Of a DNA stretch of 35,112 nt, positions 6,422 through 15,476 are shown in pieces (the first letter of the stretch is position 1; each line of letters starts with the position of its first letter). The notes under the pieces are model-generated. The model made no database searches. It saw only the letters and a list, made by a program, of their open reading frames with translations, and was not told the origin of the DNA. This DNA comes from an uncultured Bifidobacteriaceae bacterium (GTDB lineage: Bacteria > Actinomycetota > Actinomycetes > Actinomycetales > Bifidobacteriaceae): NCBI GenBank assembly GCA_947253155.1, contig CAMXYK010000011.1:1-35112 (forward strand), read 5' to 3'. Made by a program: the position numbers and the translations under genes.

Positions 6422-9400
6422 TCACTCAGCTTCGTCACCGTAATCACCCTGACCACCTTGATCATCAAGGAAGTCATCTGGATTAAAGTCGTCGCCAAGC
6501 TTCATGTCGCCGAAGTCAATGTTGGAGAAGTCAACATCAGCCATGTCGCTTTCGCCGAAGTTCGATGGCGTGCCGTCAGCACCACCCAAACCGAAGTTCG
6601 GGTAAATGGAGTCGCGCACCTGAGGATCCGGCTCCACGCTAGCGTTGCGATAACGCGCCAAACCGGTACCAGCTGGGATGAGCTTACCGATAATCACGTT
6701 CTCCTTCAAGCCCTTAAGGTCATCTTCCTTCTGGCTCAAGGCGGCTTCAGTAAGCACGCGCGTAGTCTCCTGGAACGATGCTGCAGAAAGCCAAGAATCC
6801 GTAGCCAAAGAAGCCTTGGTAATACCCATAAGCTCTGGTCGGCCGGCAGCAGGCTTTCCGCCGTTCTTAACAGCAGCCAAGTTTGCTTCACGGAACTTTG
6901 CTTGGTCAACAAGCTCGCCAGGAAGAAGATCAGTGTCGCCAGAATCAATCACCGTAATGCGGCGAAGCATCTGATGCACAATAACCTCAATGTGCTTATC
7001 GTGAATATCAACGCCCTGAGAACGGTAAACGTTGTGCACTTCTTCCACGATATTTACCTGAGCTGCACGCGGGCCAAGAATGCGCAGAATCTTCTTAGGA
7101 TCCACAGAACCCTCAATCAACTGCGTACCAACCTCAACATGGTCGCCATCCTTCACAAGCATTGGAGCACGACGAGTCACAGGGTAAACGATTGGCTCAA
7201 CAGTAGAGTCGTCTGGTGTCAAAGTCACCTGACGGCCGTGGTCAGTGTCCTCAACCTTCACAACACCTGGGAACTCAGCGATTGGAGCCTCGCCCTTAGG
7301 AGTACGAGCCTCGAAAAGCTCCGTAACACGAGGAAGACCCTGCGTAATATCGGAAGCCGAAGCAACACCACCGGAATGGAAGGAACGAAGCGTAAGCTGC
7401 GTACCAGGCTCACCAATTGACTGTGCTGCAACAATACCAACAGCTTCACCAACGTCCACAAGTCGGCTCGTAGCCAAGGACCATCCGTAGCACTTTGCGC
7501 AAACGCCGCGCTTGGATTCGCAAGTAAGCACAGAACGCGCCTTAACTTCTTCAACGCCGTGCGCAACCAAATCGCGCAAAACGTCCATAGAAAGCGCATC
7601 TCCGCACTTTGCCAAAACTGTAGTGCCATCAGCAGGATCAACAACATCAGCAGCAAGCAAGCGCGAGTATGGGCCGCCGTCAGCAGCCTTAACAAGCGTC
7701 AAATTGCCGTTTTCGTCACGATCAGCAATCTTCATAACAAGGCCACGCTTAGTGCCGCAGTCTTCTTCGCGAACGATTACTTCCTGCGAAACGTCCACAA
7801 GACGACGAGTCAAGTAACCAGATTCTGCAGTACGAAGTGCGGTATCTGCCAAGCCCTTACGAGCGCCGTGCTGGGAGATGAAGTACTCCAACACGGACAA
7901 GCCGTCGCGGTAGTTTGACTTAACAGGTCGAGGAATAATCTCGCCCTTAGGGTTTGCCACGAGGCCTCGCATACCAGCAATCTGGCGAATCTGCATCCAG
8001 TTACCACGTGCGCCTGACTGAACCATGATGTTCACGTTGTTGTCGTCATGGAAGTTTTCGCGCATTGCGTCTGCAACCTTGTCGGTGCATTCAGTCCACA
8101 AGTTGATCAATTCTTGACGACGCTCTTCGTCTGTAAGAAGACCCATGTCGTACTGAGAGTTGATTTTTGCAGCCTGATCCTCGTAATCTTGCGCAATTGC
8201 CTCGCGATTTGGAGGAAGCACAATGTCAGAGAATGCCATTGTTACACCAGACCAAGGAGCGCGCGTAAAGCCGAGATCCTTCAAAGCGTCGAGTGTTGCT
8301 GCAACTTGCGCTGTAGAATAACGGGTTGCGATTTCGTCGACGATCTTAGAAAGTACGCCCTTTGGCACCTGCTCGTTTACGAACGGATAGTCTACTGGCA
8401 AAGTTCCGTTGAACAAGATACGTCCGCAAGAAGTTGCGAAAAGTATAGTTCCGTCCTTAAAACGCTCTTCGCTCACAACGTCTGGGCTGCCTGGCTCAGG
8501 ATCAACAACCTTAATCTCGGAAGGCTCCCAATCCTTTGGCAAAACGAAGTCTGCAGGAACGCGAATCAGCACCTTAGCTTGCATGTCAATCTCATGCTTG
8601 TCGAGAGCCATTTCAGCTTCAGCAAGCGAGGAGAAGATTCGGCCTTGACCCTTGGCTCCCTCAATTACGGTAGACAAGTAGTAAAGACCCAAAATCATAT
8701 CCTGAGATGGCATTGTAACGGTGTGGCCGTCTGCTGGCTTCAAAATATTGTCGGAAGCCATCATCAAAGTGCGCGCTTCAGCTTGAGCTTCTGCAGAAAG
8801 CGGAAGATGCACTGCCATCTGGTCACCATCGAAGTCTGCGTTGAATGCTGCGCAGGCAAGTGGTGGCAGGTGGATTGCTTTACCTTCAACCAAAATTGGC
8901 TCGAATGCCTGAATACCCAAGCGGTGCAGTGTAGGTGCGCGGTTAAGAAGCACAGGATGCTCGGAAATAACTTCCTCGAGCACGCCCCAAACTTCGGAGT
9001 CGCCGCGGTCTACCAAACGCTTTGCGCTCTTCATATTCTGAGCGAAGCCCTGATCTACCAAACGCTTAATAACGAACGGCTTGAAAAGTTCCAATGCCAT
9101 TGGCTTTGGCAAACCGCACTGATGCATGCGAAGGCTTGGGCCAACGACGATTACGGAACGGCCAGAGTAATCAACGCGCTTACCGAGCAAGTTCTGGCGG
9201 AATCGGCCTTGCTTACCCTTAAGCATGTCGGAAAGCGACTTTAATGGTCGGTTGGATGCGCCGGTTACTGGGCGTCCGCGGCGACCGTTGTCGAAGAGCG
9301 AGTCGACTGCTTCCTGAAGCATGCGCTTTTCGTTATTAAGCATGATTTCAGGAGCACCAAGCTCAATAAGTCGCTTCAAACGGTTGTTACGGTTGATTAC

Positions 9401-10441
9401 GCGACGGTACAAATCGTTCAAATCGGAAGTTGCGAAACGACCACCGTCAAGCTGAACCATTGGTCGCAAATCTGGTGGGATTACTGGAATCACGTCCAAA
9501 ACCATAGCTTCTGGCTTGTTTCCAGTAGTCAAGAATGCGTTTACAACTTTCAGTCGCTTCAAAGCGCGAGCCTTGCGTTGACCGGTTCCGTTGTCGATTT
9601 CTGCGCGAAGCTCTTCTGCTGCAGACTTCAAATCGAAGTCCTGCAAACGCTTCTTAATAGCTTCAGCACCCATGCAGCCTTCGAAGTAGTCGCCGTAGCG
9701 ATCTTCCATCTCGCGCCACAAGTCAACGTCGCCTTCCATGTCTCCTGCGCGCAAGCCCTTGAAGCGGTCAAACACGGCGTTCAAACGCTGAATCTGCTCA
9801 TCGTAACGCGTGCGAATAGCAGACATTTCGCGTTCTGCACTAGCGCGCAGCTTAGATTTTGCAGCACCTTTGCCTTCGCCAGATTCTTCCAGCTCGTGCA
9901 AGTCTTCTTCAACTTTCTTTGCGCGCGCTTCGATTTCGTTATCGCGGCGCTTGCGAAGATTGCCGATTTCGGTATCGAATTCGTCTTGCAAATCTGGAAG
10001 ATCTTGGTGACGCTGCTCTTCATCAACTTTCGTAACCATGTAGGCTGCGAAGTAGATTACTTTTTCAAGATCCTTAGGTGCAATGTCGAGCAAGTATCCC
10101 AAACGGCTTGGCACACCTTTGAAGAACCAAATGTGCGTCACCGGAGCTGCAAGCTCAATATGACCCATGCGTTCGCGGCGAACGCGGCTGCGCGTAACTT
10201 CCACGCCGCATCGCTCGCACACGATTCCCTTAAAGCGCACGCGCTTATACTTACCGCACGCGCACTCCCAGTCGCGAGTTGGACCGAAGATCTGCTCACC
10301 GAACAGACCGTCCTTCTCTGGCTTTAGGGTACGGTAATTAATGGTTTCTGGCTTCTTTACTTCGCCGTGGCTCCAGCTACGGATATCTTCGGCGGTTGCC
10401 AGTCCAATCCTCAATTTGTCAAATGCGTTGACGTCCAGCAC
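6422..10441 (-). CDS. rpoC: DNA-directed RNA polymerase subunit beta'
   Basis: 1339 residues from a GTG at 10441 with AGGACG 8 nt upstream; the N-terminus MLDVNAFDKLRIGLA is the usual bifidobacterial start. It is the catalytic clamp subunit of RNA polymerase. Visible landmarks are the N-terminal zinc site (C60, C62, C75, C78), the active-site NADFDGDQ (534-541) whose three Asp bind catalytic Mg, and the second zinc cluster of the form C...CESKRGVCAKC. The Asp-rich C-terminal tail is typical of this lineage. It follows rpoB on the same strand after 94 bp with no terminator between, so the two are co-transcribed, and an intrinsic terminator ends the operon. Nothing looks truncated. Confidence 0.99.
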   Translation of the reverse strand: MLDVNAFDKLRIGLATAEDIRSWSHGEVKKPETINYRTLKPEKDGLFGEQIFGPTRDWECACGKYKRVRFKGIVCERCGVEVTRSRVRRERMGHIELAAPVTHIWFFKGVPSRLGYLLDIAPKDLEKVIYFAAYMVTKVDEEQRHQDLPDLQDEFDTEIGNLRKRRDNEIEARAKKVEEDLHELEESGEGKGAAKSKLRASAEREMSAIRTRYDEQIQRLNAVFDRFKGLRAGDMEGDVDLWREMEDRYGDYFEGCMGAEAIKKRLQDFDLKSAAEELRAEIDNGTGQRKARALKRLKVVNAFLTTGNKPEAMVLDVIPVIPPDLRPMVQLDGGRFATSDLNDLYRRVINRNNRLKRLIELGAPEIMLNNEKRMLQEAVDSLFDNGRRGRPVTGASNRPLKSLSDMLKGKQGRFRQNLLGKRVDYSGRSVIVVGPSLRMHQCGLPKPMALELFKPFVIKRLVDQGFAQNMKSAKRLVDRGDSEVWGVLEEVISEHPVLLNRAPTLHRLGIQAFEPILVEGKAIHLPPLACAAFNADFDGDQMAVHLPLSAEAQAEARTLMMASDNILKPADGHTVTMPSQDMILGLYYLSTVIEGAKGQGRIFSSLAEAEMALDKHEIDMQAKVLIRVPADFVLPKDWEPSEIKVVDPEPGSPDVVSEERFKDGTILFATSCGRILFNGTLPVDYPFVNEQVPKGVLSKIVDEIATRYSTAQVAATLDALKDLGFTRAPWSGVTMAFSDIVLPPNREAIAQDYEDQAAKINSQYDMGLLTDEERRQELINLWTECTDKVADAMRENFHDDNNVNIMVQSGARGNWMQIRQIAGMRGLVANPKGEIIPRPVKSNYRDGLSVLEYFISQHGARKGLADTALRTAESGYLTRRLVDVSQEVIVREEDCGTKRGLVMKIADRDENGNLTLVKAADGGPYSRLLAADVVDPADGTTVLAKCGDALSMDVLRDLVAHGVEEVKARSVLTCESKRGVCAKCYGWSLATSRLVDVGEAVGIVAAQSIGEPGTQLTLRSFHSGGVASASDITQGLPRVTELFEARTPKGEAPIAEFPGVVKVEDTDHGRQVTLTPDDSTVEPIVYPVTRRAPMLVKDGDHVEVGTQLIEGSVDPKKILRILGPRAAQVNIVEEVHNVYRSQGVDIHDKHIEVIVHQMLRRITVIDSGDTDLLPGELVDQAKFREANLAAVKNGGKPAAGRPELMGITKASLATDSWLSAASFQETTRVLTEAALSQKEDDLKGLKENVIIGKLIPAGTGLARYRNASVEPDPQVRDSIYPNFGLGGADGTPSNFGESDMADVDFSNIDFGDMKLGDDFNPDDFLDDQGGQGDYGDEAE

Positions 10442-10502
10442 TCTTATCGTCCTGTCTCATGAAATTGTTTTCTAATGTTTCTTAATTTCTTAAAGTGTGT
10501 TC

Positions 10503-10538
10503 GTTACTGAATCAGTTACCGAATCAGTTACCGAATCA
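10503..10538 (-). repeat. 12-bp tandem repeat containing the rpoB stop codon
   Basis: Units GTTACTGAATCA (10503-10514), GTTACCGAATCA (10515-10526) and GTTACCGAATCA (10527-10538). On the coding strand each unit starts with TGA in the rpoB frame, so the stop codon is present three times in series. Confidence 0.85.
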
Positions 10539-13500
10539 CTGGTATTCAGGTTCAACAGCAATCTGGTCTTCCTTGGCGGACGAATCTGGTCGAGCGCCAA
10601 TATTGAAGCCAAGATCGTCGGAAGATGAAACTGGGTCGTCCTCTTCATCCTTCATGTCGATTGCAACGCCTTCAGCGTTCAGCACCTCAACATTAAGGGA
10701 AAGCGACTGCATTTCCTTAAGCAACACCTTGAAGGATTCAGGAATGCCAGCTGGTGGCAGGTTATCGCCCTTGACGATAGCACCGTACACGCGCACGCGG
10801 CCGTCGACGTCATCAGACTTCGTGGTCATCATTTCGTGCAATGTGTAAGCAGCGCCGTAAGCCTCGAGCGCCCACACTTCCATTTCGCCGAAGCGCTGGC
10901 CGCCGAACTGAGCCTTACCACCCAACGGCTGCTGGGTAATCATGGAGTAAGGACCAGTGGAACGCGCGTGAATCTTATCATCAACCAAGTGATGCAGCTT
11001 CAAAATGTACATGTAGCCCACAGAAATTGGCTTCGGGAATGGCTCGCCAGTGCGGCCATCGAACAAAGTTGCCTTACCGTCTGGACCAACAAGCTTGTCG
11101 CCGTCGCGATTTGCGAGGGTTGTAGAAAGCAAGCCCTTCAAAGTTTCTGGGCGAACGCCGTCGAATACTGGGGTTGCAACTGGAGTGCATGGATCACCAT
11201 GCTCAGCGCCCTGTGGCACGTACTTCTTCCAAGCTGCTTCCAAATCTGGATCCAAGTTAATATCCCAGCCAGCGTGAGCAATCCAACCCAAGTGAAGCTC
11301 GAGCACCTGGCCCAAGTTCATTCGAGAAGGCACACCCAACGGGTTAAGCATGATGTCAACTGGAGTACCATCAGCCAAGAATGGCATATCTTCTTCTGGC
11401 AAAATGCGGGAAATAACACCCTTGTTGCCGTGGCGGCCGGAAAGCTTATCGCCTTGCGTAATCTTACGATGCTGAGCGATGTAGACGCGGATCATTTGGT
11501 TCACGCCGTTTGGAAGCTCGTCGCCGTCGTCTTCAGCGTCTTCGCGAGTAATTTCCTTAACTGCAATCACAGTACCGGTTTCGCCGTGTGGCACGCGCAA
11601 AGAAGTATCGCGCACTTCGCGGCTCTTTTCGCCGAAGATTGCACGGAGCAAACGCTCTTCTGGAGTAAGCTCGGTTTCGCCCTTAGGAGTTACCTTACCA
11701 ACCAAAATGTCGCCGGCTTCAACTTCAGCACCGATGCGAATAATGCCGCGCTCATCGAGATTTGCAATCGCATCTTCGCCAACGTTTGGCAAGTCGCGAG
11801 TAATCTCTTCGGAACCAAGCTTCGTTTCGCGAGCGTCGATTTCGTATTCTTCAATATGAATAGAAGAAAGCGTATCGTCCTGCACAAGACGCTGGGAAAT
11901 AATCACAGCATCCTCATAGTTGTAACCATTCCAAGGCATGAACGCAACGAGCAAATTCTTGCCCAATGCGAGTTCGCCCTTTTCGGTTGCAGGACCGTCT
12001 GCCAAAACAGTACCAGCTTCAACGCGCTCGCCGTCTTTAATAAGCGGCACTTGGTTGTAGCAAGTAGTTTGGTTAGAACGCTGGAACTTGGAAAGCTTGT
12101 AGCTTGACTGAGTTCCGTCGTCGTTCATAACTCGAATAATATCTGCAGAAACGTAGGTTACTACGCCCGGCTTTTCTGCCAAAATTACGTCGCCAGAATC
12201 AACTGCTGCACGCCATTCGGAGCCGGTACCAACGAGTGGTCGCTCGGACTTAATAAGCGGCACAGCCTGACGCTGCATGTTCGTACCCATCAATGCACGG
12301 TGGCCTTCGTCGTGCTCCAAGAATGGAATCAAGGAAGCGCCGAGGGAAACCATCTGGCGTGGGGAAACGTCCATGTAGTCAACAGTGCTTACAGGCACAT
12401 CGACTGCTTCTTCTTCGTCCACGCGAGCAAGTGCTTGAGTGCCTACGAAGTTGCCGTTTTCGTCGAGTTCCTGGTTTGCCTGAGCAATAACGTGCTCGGC
12501 TTCGCGGTCTGCAGTCATGTATTCGACTTCGTTAGTTACGTGACCGTTAACAACCTTGCGGTATGGGGTTTCGATGAAGCCGAATGGGTTGATGCGTCCG
12601 AAGGTTGCCAAAGAACCGATAAGACCGATGTTTGGACCTTCTGGGGATTCGATTGGGCACATACGTCCGAAGTGGGATGGGTGCACGTCTCGAACTTCCA
12701 TAGAAGCGCGATCGCGAGAAAGACCACCAGGGCCGAGTGCGGAAAGACGACGCTTGTTCGTAACGCCTGCCAATGGATTGTTTTGATCCATAAACTGGCT
12801 GAGCTGGGAAGTTCCGAAGAATTCCTTAATTGTTGCGTTTACTGGGCGAATGTTGATTAAGGACTGCGGAGTAATTGCTTCTGCATCCTGGGTTGTCATA
12901 CGTTCGCGCACAACGCGTTCCATGCGGCTTAAGCCGGTACGAAGCTGATTTTGCACAAGCTCGCCAACCTGACGAATACGACGGTTGCCGAAATGATCAA
13001 TATCGTCAACATCAACGCGCAACTGCACATCTTGACCGTCGCGCTTGCCTGGGAAGGTTTTTTCGCCTGCGTGTAAGGTTACCAAATATTTGATAGTGGC
13101 GATAATATCTTCGCGGTTCAAGCTGCGATCGCCGTAGTCAGCTTCGAGACCAAGCTTGCGGTTGATCTTGTAACGGCCGACTCGCGCCAAATCGTAACGC
13201 TTTGTGTTGAAGTAGAAGGAGTCGAGAAGATTGCGGCCAGCTTCTGGAGTTGCAGTATCAGCTGGGCGAATCTTACGATACAAGTCGGTAAGTGCATCGT
13301 CTTGCGTATCGATAGGCTCTTTTGCGAGCGCATCCAAAACAAGCGGATATCCTTGGAAAGCTTCGGCAATTTCGTCTTTTGTCATGCCAATAGCCATAAG
13401 GAATACGATTGCAGACTGCTTACGCTTGCGGTCGACGCGAACGCCTAAAACGTCGCGCTTATCAATCTCAAATTCCAACCATGCGCCGCGGCTTGGGATA

Positions 13501-14102
13501 ATCTTCGCACCGAAAACATCCTTGTCGGAAGTGCGATCTTGCGTACGGTCGAAGTACACGCCTGGGGAGCGCACAAGCTGAGAAACGATTACTCGCTCGG
13601 TGCCACCAATAATGAAGGTGCCGTGAGGAGTTTGAAGTGGGAAATCACCCATGAAAACGGTCTGGCTCTTAATTTCGCCAGTTTCGCCGTTTTCAAACTC
13701 AGCGTTCACATAAAGTGGAGCAGAATAGGTGTAATCCTTTTCCTTGCACTCAAGCACAGTGTGGCGTGGTTCTTCAAAGTATGGGTCGGAGAATGTGAGG
13801 CTCATCGTCTCAGCAAAGTTCTCGATTGGGGAAATCTCCTGGAAGACTTCGTCAAGACCGGAAACATGAGGCACGGTGTGAGTTCCGTTTGCTTCATCTT
13901 CGGCGACGCGCTTCTTCCAGCGTTCAGAGCCGATCAACCAATCAAAGCTGTCGGTTTGTACGCCGAGGAGGTATGGCACATCAATAGGCTCACAAATGGA
14001 GCCAAAATTCACACGATCTGACGCTTTATGCAGTTTAATATCATGCTCGTCAGCACGTGCGATGACTTTCGTGGTGCTCGTCATAGCTTGTTCAGCAGCC
14101 AA
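10536..14102 (-). CDS. rpoB: DNA-directed RNA polymerase subunit beta
   Basis: About 1188 residues from a TTG at 14102. I chose it because AAAGGA lies 7 nt upstream; a GTG at 14120 and an ATG at 14084 are in-frame alternatives. It is the second-largest core RNA polymerase subunit. Landmarks include QTDSFDWLIG near the N-terminus, the rifampicin-binding segment GTSQLSQFMDQNNPLAG followed by VTNKRRLSALGPGGL, CPIESPEGPNIGLIG, and the GRHGNKG and GGKAQFGGQRFGEMEVWALE regions. The position normally His in the rifampicin pocket (E. coli 526) is Asn here (codon 12756-12758, about residue 449). The gene ends in an acidic tail and a triple in-frame stop. It is first in the rpoBC operon. Confidence 0.99.
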   Translation of the reverse strand: MAAEQAMTSTTKVIARADEHDIKLHKASDRVNFGSICEPIDVPYLLGVQTDSFDWLIGSERWKKRVAEDEANGTHTVPHVSGLDEVFQEISPIENFAETMSLTFSDPYFEEPRHTVLECKEKDYTYSAPLYVNAEFENGETGEIKSQTVFMGDFPLQTPHGTFIIGGTERVIVSQLVRSPGVYFDRTQDRTSDKDVFGAKIIPSRGAWLEFEIDKRDVLGVRVDRKRKQSAIVFLMAIGMTKDEIAEAFQGYPLVLDALAKEPIDTQDDALTDLYRKIRPADTATPEAGRNLLDSFYFNTKRYDLARVGRYKINRKLGLEADYGDRSLNREDIIATIKYLVTLHAGEKTFPGKRDGQDVQLRVDVDDIDHFGNRRIRQVGELVQNQLRTGLSRMERVVRERMTTQDAEAITPQSLINIRPVNATIKEFFGTSQLSQFMDQNNPLAGVTNKRRLSALGPGGLSRDRASMEVRDVHPSHFGRMCPIESPEGPNIGLIGSLATFGRINPFGFIETPYRKVVNGHVTNEVEYMTADREAEHVIAQANQELDENGNFVGTQALARVDEEEAVDVPVSTVDYMDVSPRQMVSLGASLIPFLEHDEGHRALMGTNMQRQAVPLIKSERPLVGTGSEWRAAVDSGDVILAEKPGVVTYVSADIIRVMNDDGTQSSYKLSKFQRSNQTTCYNQVPLIKDGERVEAGTVLADGPATEKGELALGKNLLVAFMPWNGYNYEDAVIISQRLVQDDTLSSIHIEEYEIDARETKLGSEEITRDLPNVGEDAIANLDERGIIRIGAEVEAGDILVGKVTPKGETELTPEERLLRAIFGEKSREVRDTSLRVPHGETGTVIAVKEITREDAEDDGDELPNGVNQMIRVYIAQHRKITQGDKLSGRHGNKGVISRILPEEDMPFLADGTPVDIMLNPLGVPSRMNLGQVLELHLGWIAHAGWDINLDPDLEAAWKKYVPQGAEHGDPCTPVATPVFDGVRPETLKGLLSTTLANRDGDKLVGPDGKATLFDGRTGEPFPKPISVGYMYILKLHHLVDDKIHARSTGPYSMITQQPLGGKAQFGGQRFGEMEVWALEAYGAAYTLHEMMTTKSDDVDGRVRVYGAIVKGDNLPPAGIPESFKVLLKEMQSLSLNVEVLNAEGVAIDMKDEEDDPVSSSDDLGFNIGARPDSSAKEDQIAVEPEYQ

Positions 14103-14200
14103 TGGACGTTCCTTTATCACTCGCTAGTTAATTAATTCAATATTTGAAAACTAAAGAAAATCGCTGCAAATTTGGTGCTTATTTAAGCATGTTGTGATTC

Positions 14201-14235
14201 GCGGGCGCCTTCTTCGGTTCCATGAGCATGCCCGC
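14201..14235. repeat. Inverted repeat in the rpoB upstream region
   Basis: GCGGGC (14201-14206) pairs with GCCCGC (14230-14235). Depending on which promoter is used, this is a hairpin in the rpoB leader or a DNA palindrome at the transcription start. Confidence 0.5.
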
Positions 14236-14264
14236 TATATGACACACCTTACACAGTCTGTCCA
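14236..14264 (-). promoter_or_regulatory. Candidate rpoBC promoter
   Basis: On the minus strand TGGACA (14264-14259) and CATATA (14241-14236) are separated by exactly 17 bp. The -35 match is good and the -10 is weak. It would give a leader of roughly 125 nt before the TTG start. A TTGCAA at 14318-14323 might belong to a second upstream promoter. Confidence 0.35.
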
Positions 14265-14370
14265 CTCTACCAAAAACCCCAGACTTTCCTATCAATAAAA
14301 AGAGTCCGCTCTAGCGCTTGCAATTTTTTAGTTGCTTAATATTCACTACTTCAGTGGAAGGAATATTCGT

Positions 14371-14481
14371 GTGGTAGAGATTTGAGATTTTTCGCACTGA
14401 ACGAAGGCGGACGTCAGAGCCGAAGGCTGCTGACAAGCCGAGCGAAGAAGAAAAATCGAAAAATCTCTGCGATAAAACACG
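14371..14481. other. Hairpin-bounded element 1 (structured RNA or palindromic repeat candidate)
   Basis: GAGATTTTTCG (14384-14394) pairs perfectly with CGAAAAATCTC (14457-14467). The interior holds a second stem built from GTCAG-GCC and GGC-CTGAC around GAA (14413-14434). CGTGT/ACACG close the outside. No open frame of note covers it. It lies in the gene-free 14121-14755 stretch between divergent rpoB and trmL. Confidence 0.55.
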
Positions 14482-14500
14482 GTTATTAAAGATTAAACAC

Positions 14501-14648
14501 GCAGAGTTTGGGGGATTTCTCTACGAGCACTAAAAGAGGACTGAGAAGCTACATTCTTTAAAGATAGGCGAACACACTAAACTCTTTTAACAACCAGAGC
14601 GCACGAAGGACGGGACGTGCGAGGAGAGAAATCCCCCAAAACTCGCGC
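14501..14648. other. Hairpin-bounded element 2 (structured RNA or palindromic repeat candidate)
   Basis: A 19-bp arm at 14504-14522 (GAGTTTGGGGGATTTCTCT) pairs with 14625-14644 with a single bulge. Inside, TAAAAGAG (14531-14538) pairs with CTCTTTTA (14582-14589), and GCACG (14601-14605) with CGTGC (14616-14620). The ACGAAGG...CGGGACGT...GAGAGAAATC segment resembles the matching part of element 1, so the two may belong to one family. I see no match to RNase P, tmRNA, SRP or 6S hallmarks. Confidence 0.55.
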
Positions 14649-14755
14649 CACACCAAACATGAATACGCACAATAGTAATGTGCAAGTTGCGAGTAAACTA
14701 AATACGTTACGACTACAAAGTTACGTAAGGAATATTTAAAAAGCTAAGGAATAGC

Positions 14756-15445
14756 ATGGATAACAGCGAGAAGACGCAAGAAGCAAAAGCAAAAACCGAA
14801 GAGCAAGCTAACGCACACAAAGAAGCCGCAAGCCGCGTAGAGCAAATGTACGAGTACGGGTACCGCAAGTCCAACTACGGCCCGGACGAGCTCGTAACCG
14901 ACGCTCACGGAAATCCGATTAGCGTTATGGATGCTATGTTAAGCGCCGACGATGCTGCGCGCGCCGAAACGCACACTCCTCACCTTTGCTTCTACTCCCC
15001 TCGTATTCCGGGAAATACTGGTTCTGCGATTCGTCTTTGCGCTGTAACTGGCACGATTTTGCACTTGGTTGAGCCGCTCGGTTTTAATTTGCACGATACT
15101 AAGTTGCGTCGCGCTGGTTTGGATTATCACGATATGGCTCACGTTGTTTTGCATCCGAATTTTGAGAATTTGGTTGAGTCGATGCCGAATTCGCGAATTA
15201 TTGCGTTTACTGCGAATGCTACGAAACTTTACACTGAAATTGAGTATAAGCCGAACGATATTCTGCTTTTTGGCCCAGAGCCAGGAGATATTCCGGATCC
15301 GATGGATGTTATGGCAGGTCCGCACGTTGCAGAGCAGGTGCGTCTTCCAATGCGACCTTCGCTTCGTAGTTTGAATCTTACGAATTGCGCTTCTATTGCA
15401 GTGTATGAAGCGTGGAGGCAACTCGGTTTCGCCGGCGGCAAGTAA
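14756..15445 (+). CDS. trmL: tRNA (cytidine/uridine-2'-O-)-methyltransferase, TrmL/SpoU family
   Basis: 229 residues; AAGGAA precedes the ATG. SpoU-type SAM-dependent knotted methyltransferases of the TrmL group methylate the ribose of wobble nucleotide 34 in tRNA-Leu. Matching segments are the N-terminal IPGNTGSAIRLCAVTG, LHLVEPLGF followed by LRRAGLDYHD, LLFGPEPGDIP, and the C-terminal SAM/knot region SLNLTNCASIAVYEAWRQLG. The methyltransferase domain runs from about residue 75 to the end. The first 70 residues are a charged extension with an Ala/Glu/Lys-rich start, longer than in the E. coli protein. The next gene starts about 30 bp downstream on the same strand. The exact tRNA target is inferred from the family. 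Confidence 0.86.
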   Translation: MDNSEKTQEAKAKTEEQANAHKEAASRVEQMYEYGYRKSNYGPDELVTDAHGNPISVMDAMLSADDAARAETHTPHLCFYSPRIPGNTGSAIRLCAVTGTILHLVEPLGFNLHDTKLRRAGLDYHDMAHVVLHPNFENLVESMPNSRIIAFTANATKLYTEIEYKPNDILLFGPEPGDIPDPMDVMAGPHVAEQVRLPMRPSLRSLNLTNCASIAVYEAWRQLGFAGGK

Positions 15446-15463
15446 GCACATCAAACTATGCAT

Positions 15464-15469
15464 TACAAT
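15464..15469 (+). promoter_or_regulatory. -10-like hexamer, leaderless geometry
   Basis: TACAAT ends 7 nt before the ATG at 15477, so transcription would begin at or next to the A of the start codon. There is no ribosome-binding site before that ATG. Confidence 0.4.
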
Positions 15470-15476
15470 AGTAATT

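Noticed and set aside
6392..7420. 342-residue plus-strand frame over the rpoC 3' end
   Set aside because: It starts within the rpoBC terminator and is antisense to the conserved beta' C-terminus.
8048..9244. 398-residue plus-strand frame inside rpoC
   Set aside because: It is antisense to conserved rpoC sequence, Cys/His/Trp-rich as typical of a shadow frame, and has no recognisable domain.
10836..12107. 423-residue plus-strand frame inside rpoB
   Set aside because: Antisense to conserved rpoB; composition and lack of motifs mark it as a shadow.
14371..14648. 6S RNA, RNase P, SRP or tmRNA gene
   Set aside because: None of the conserved hallmark sequences of these RNAs is visible, and the shapes do not match.
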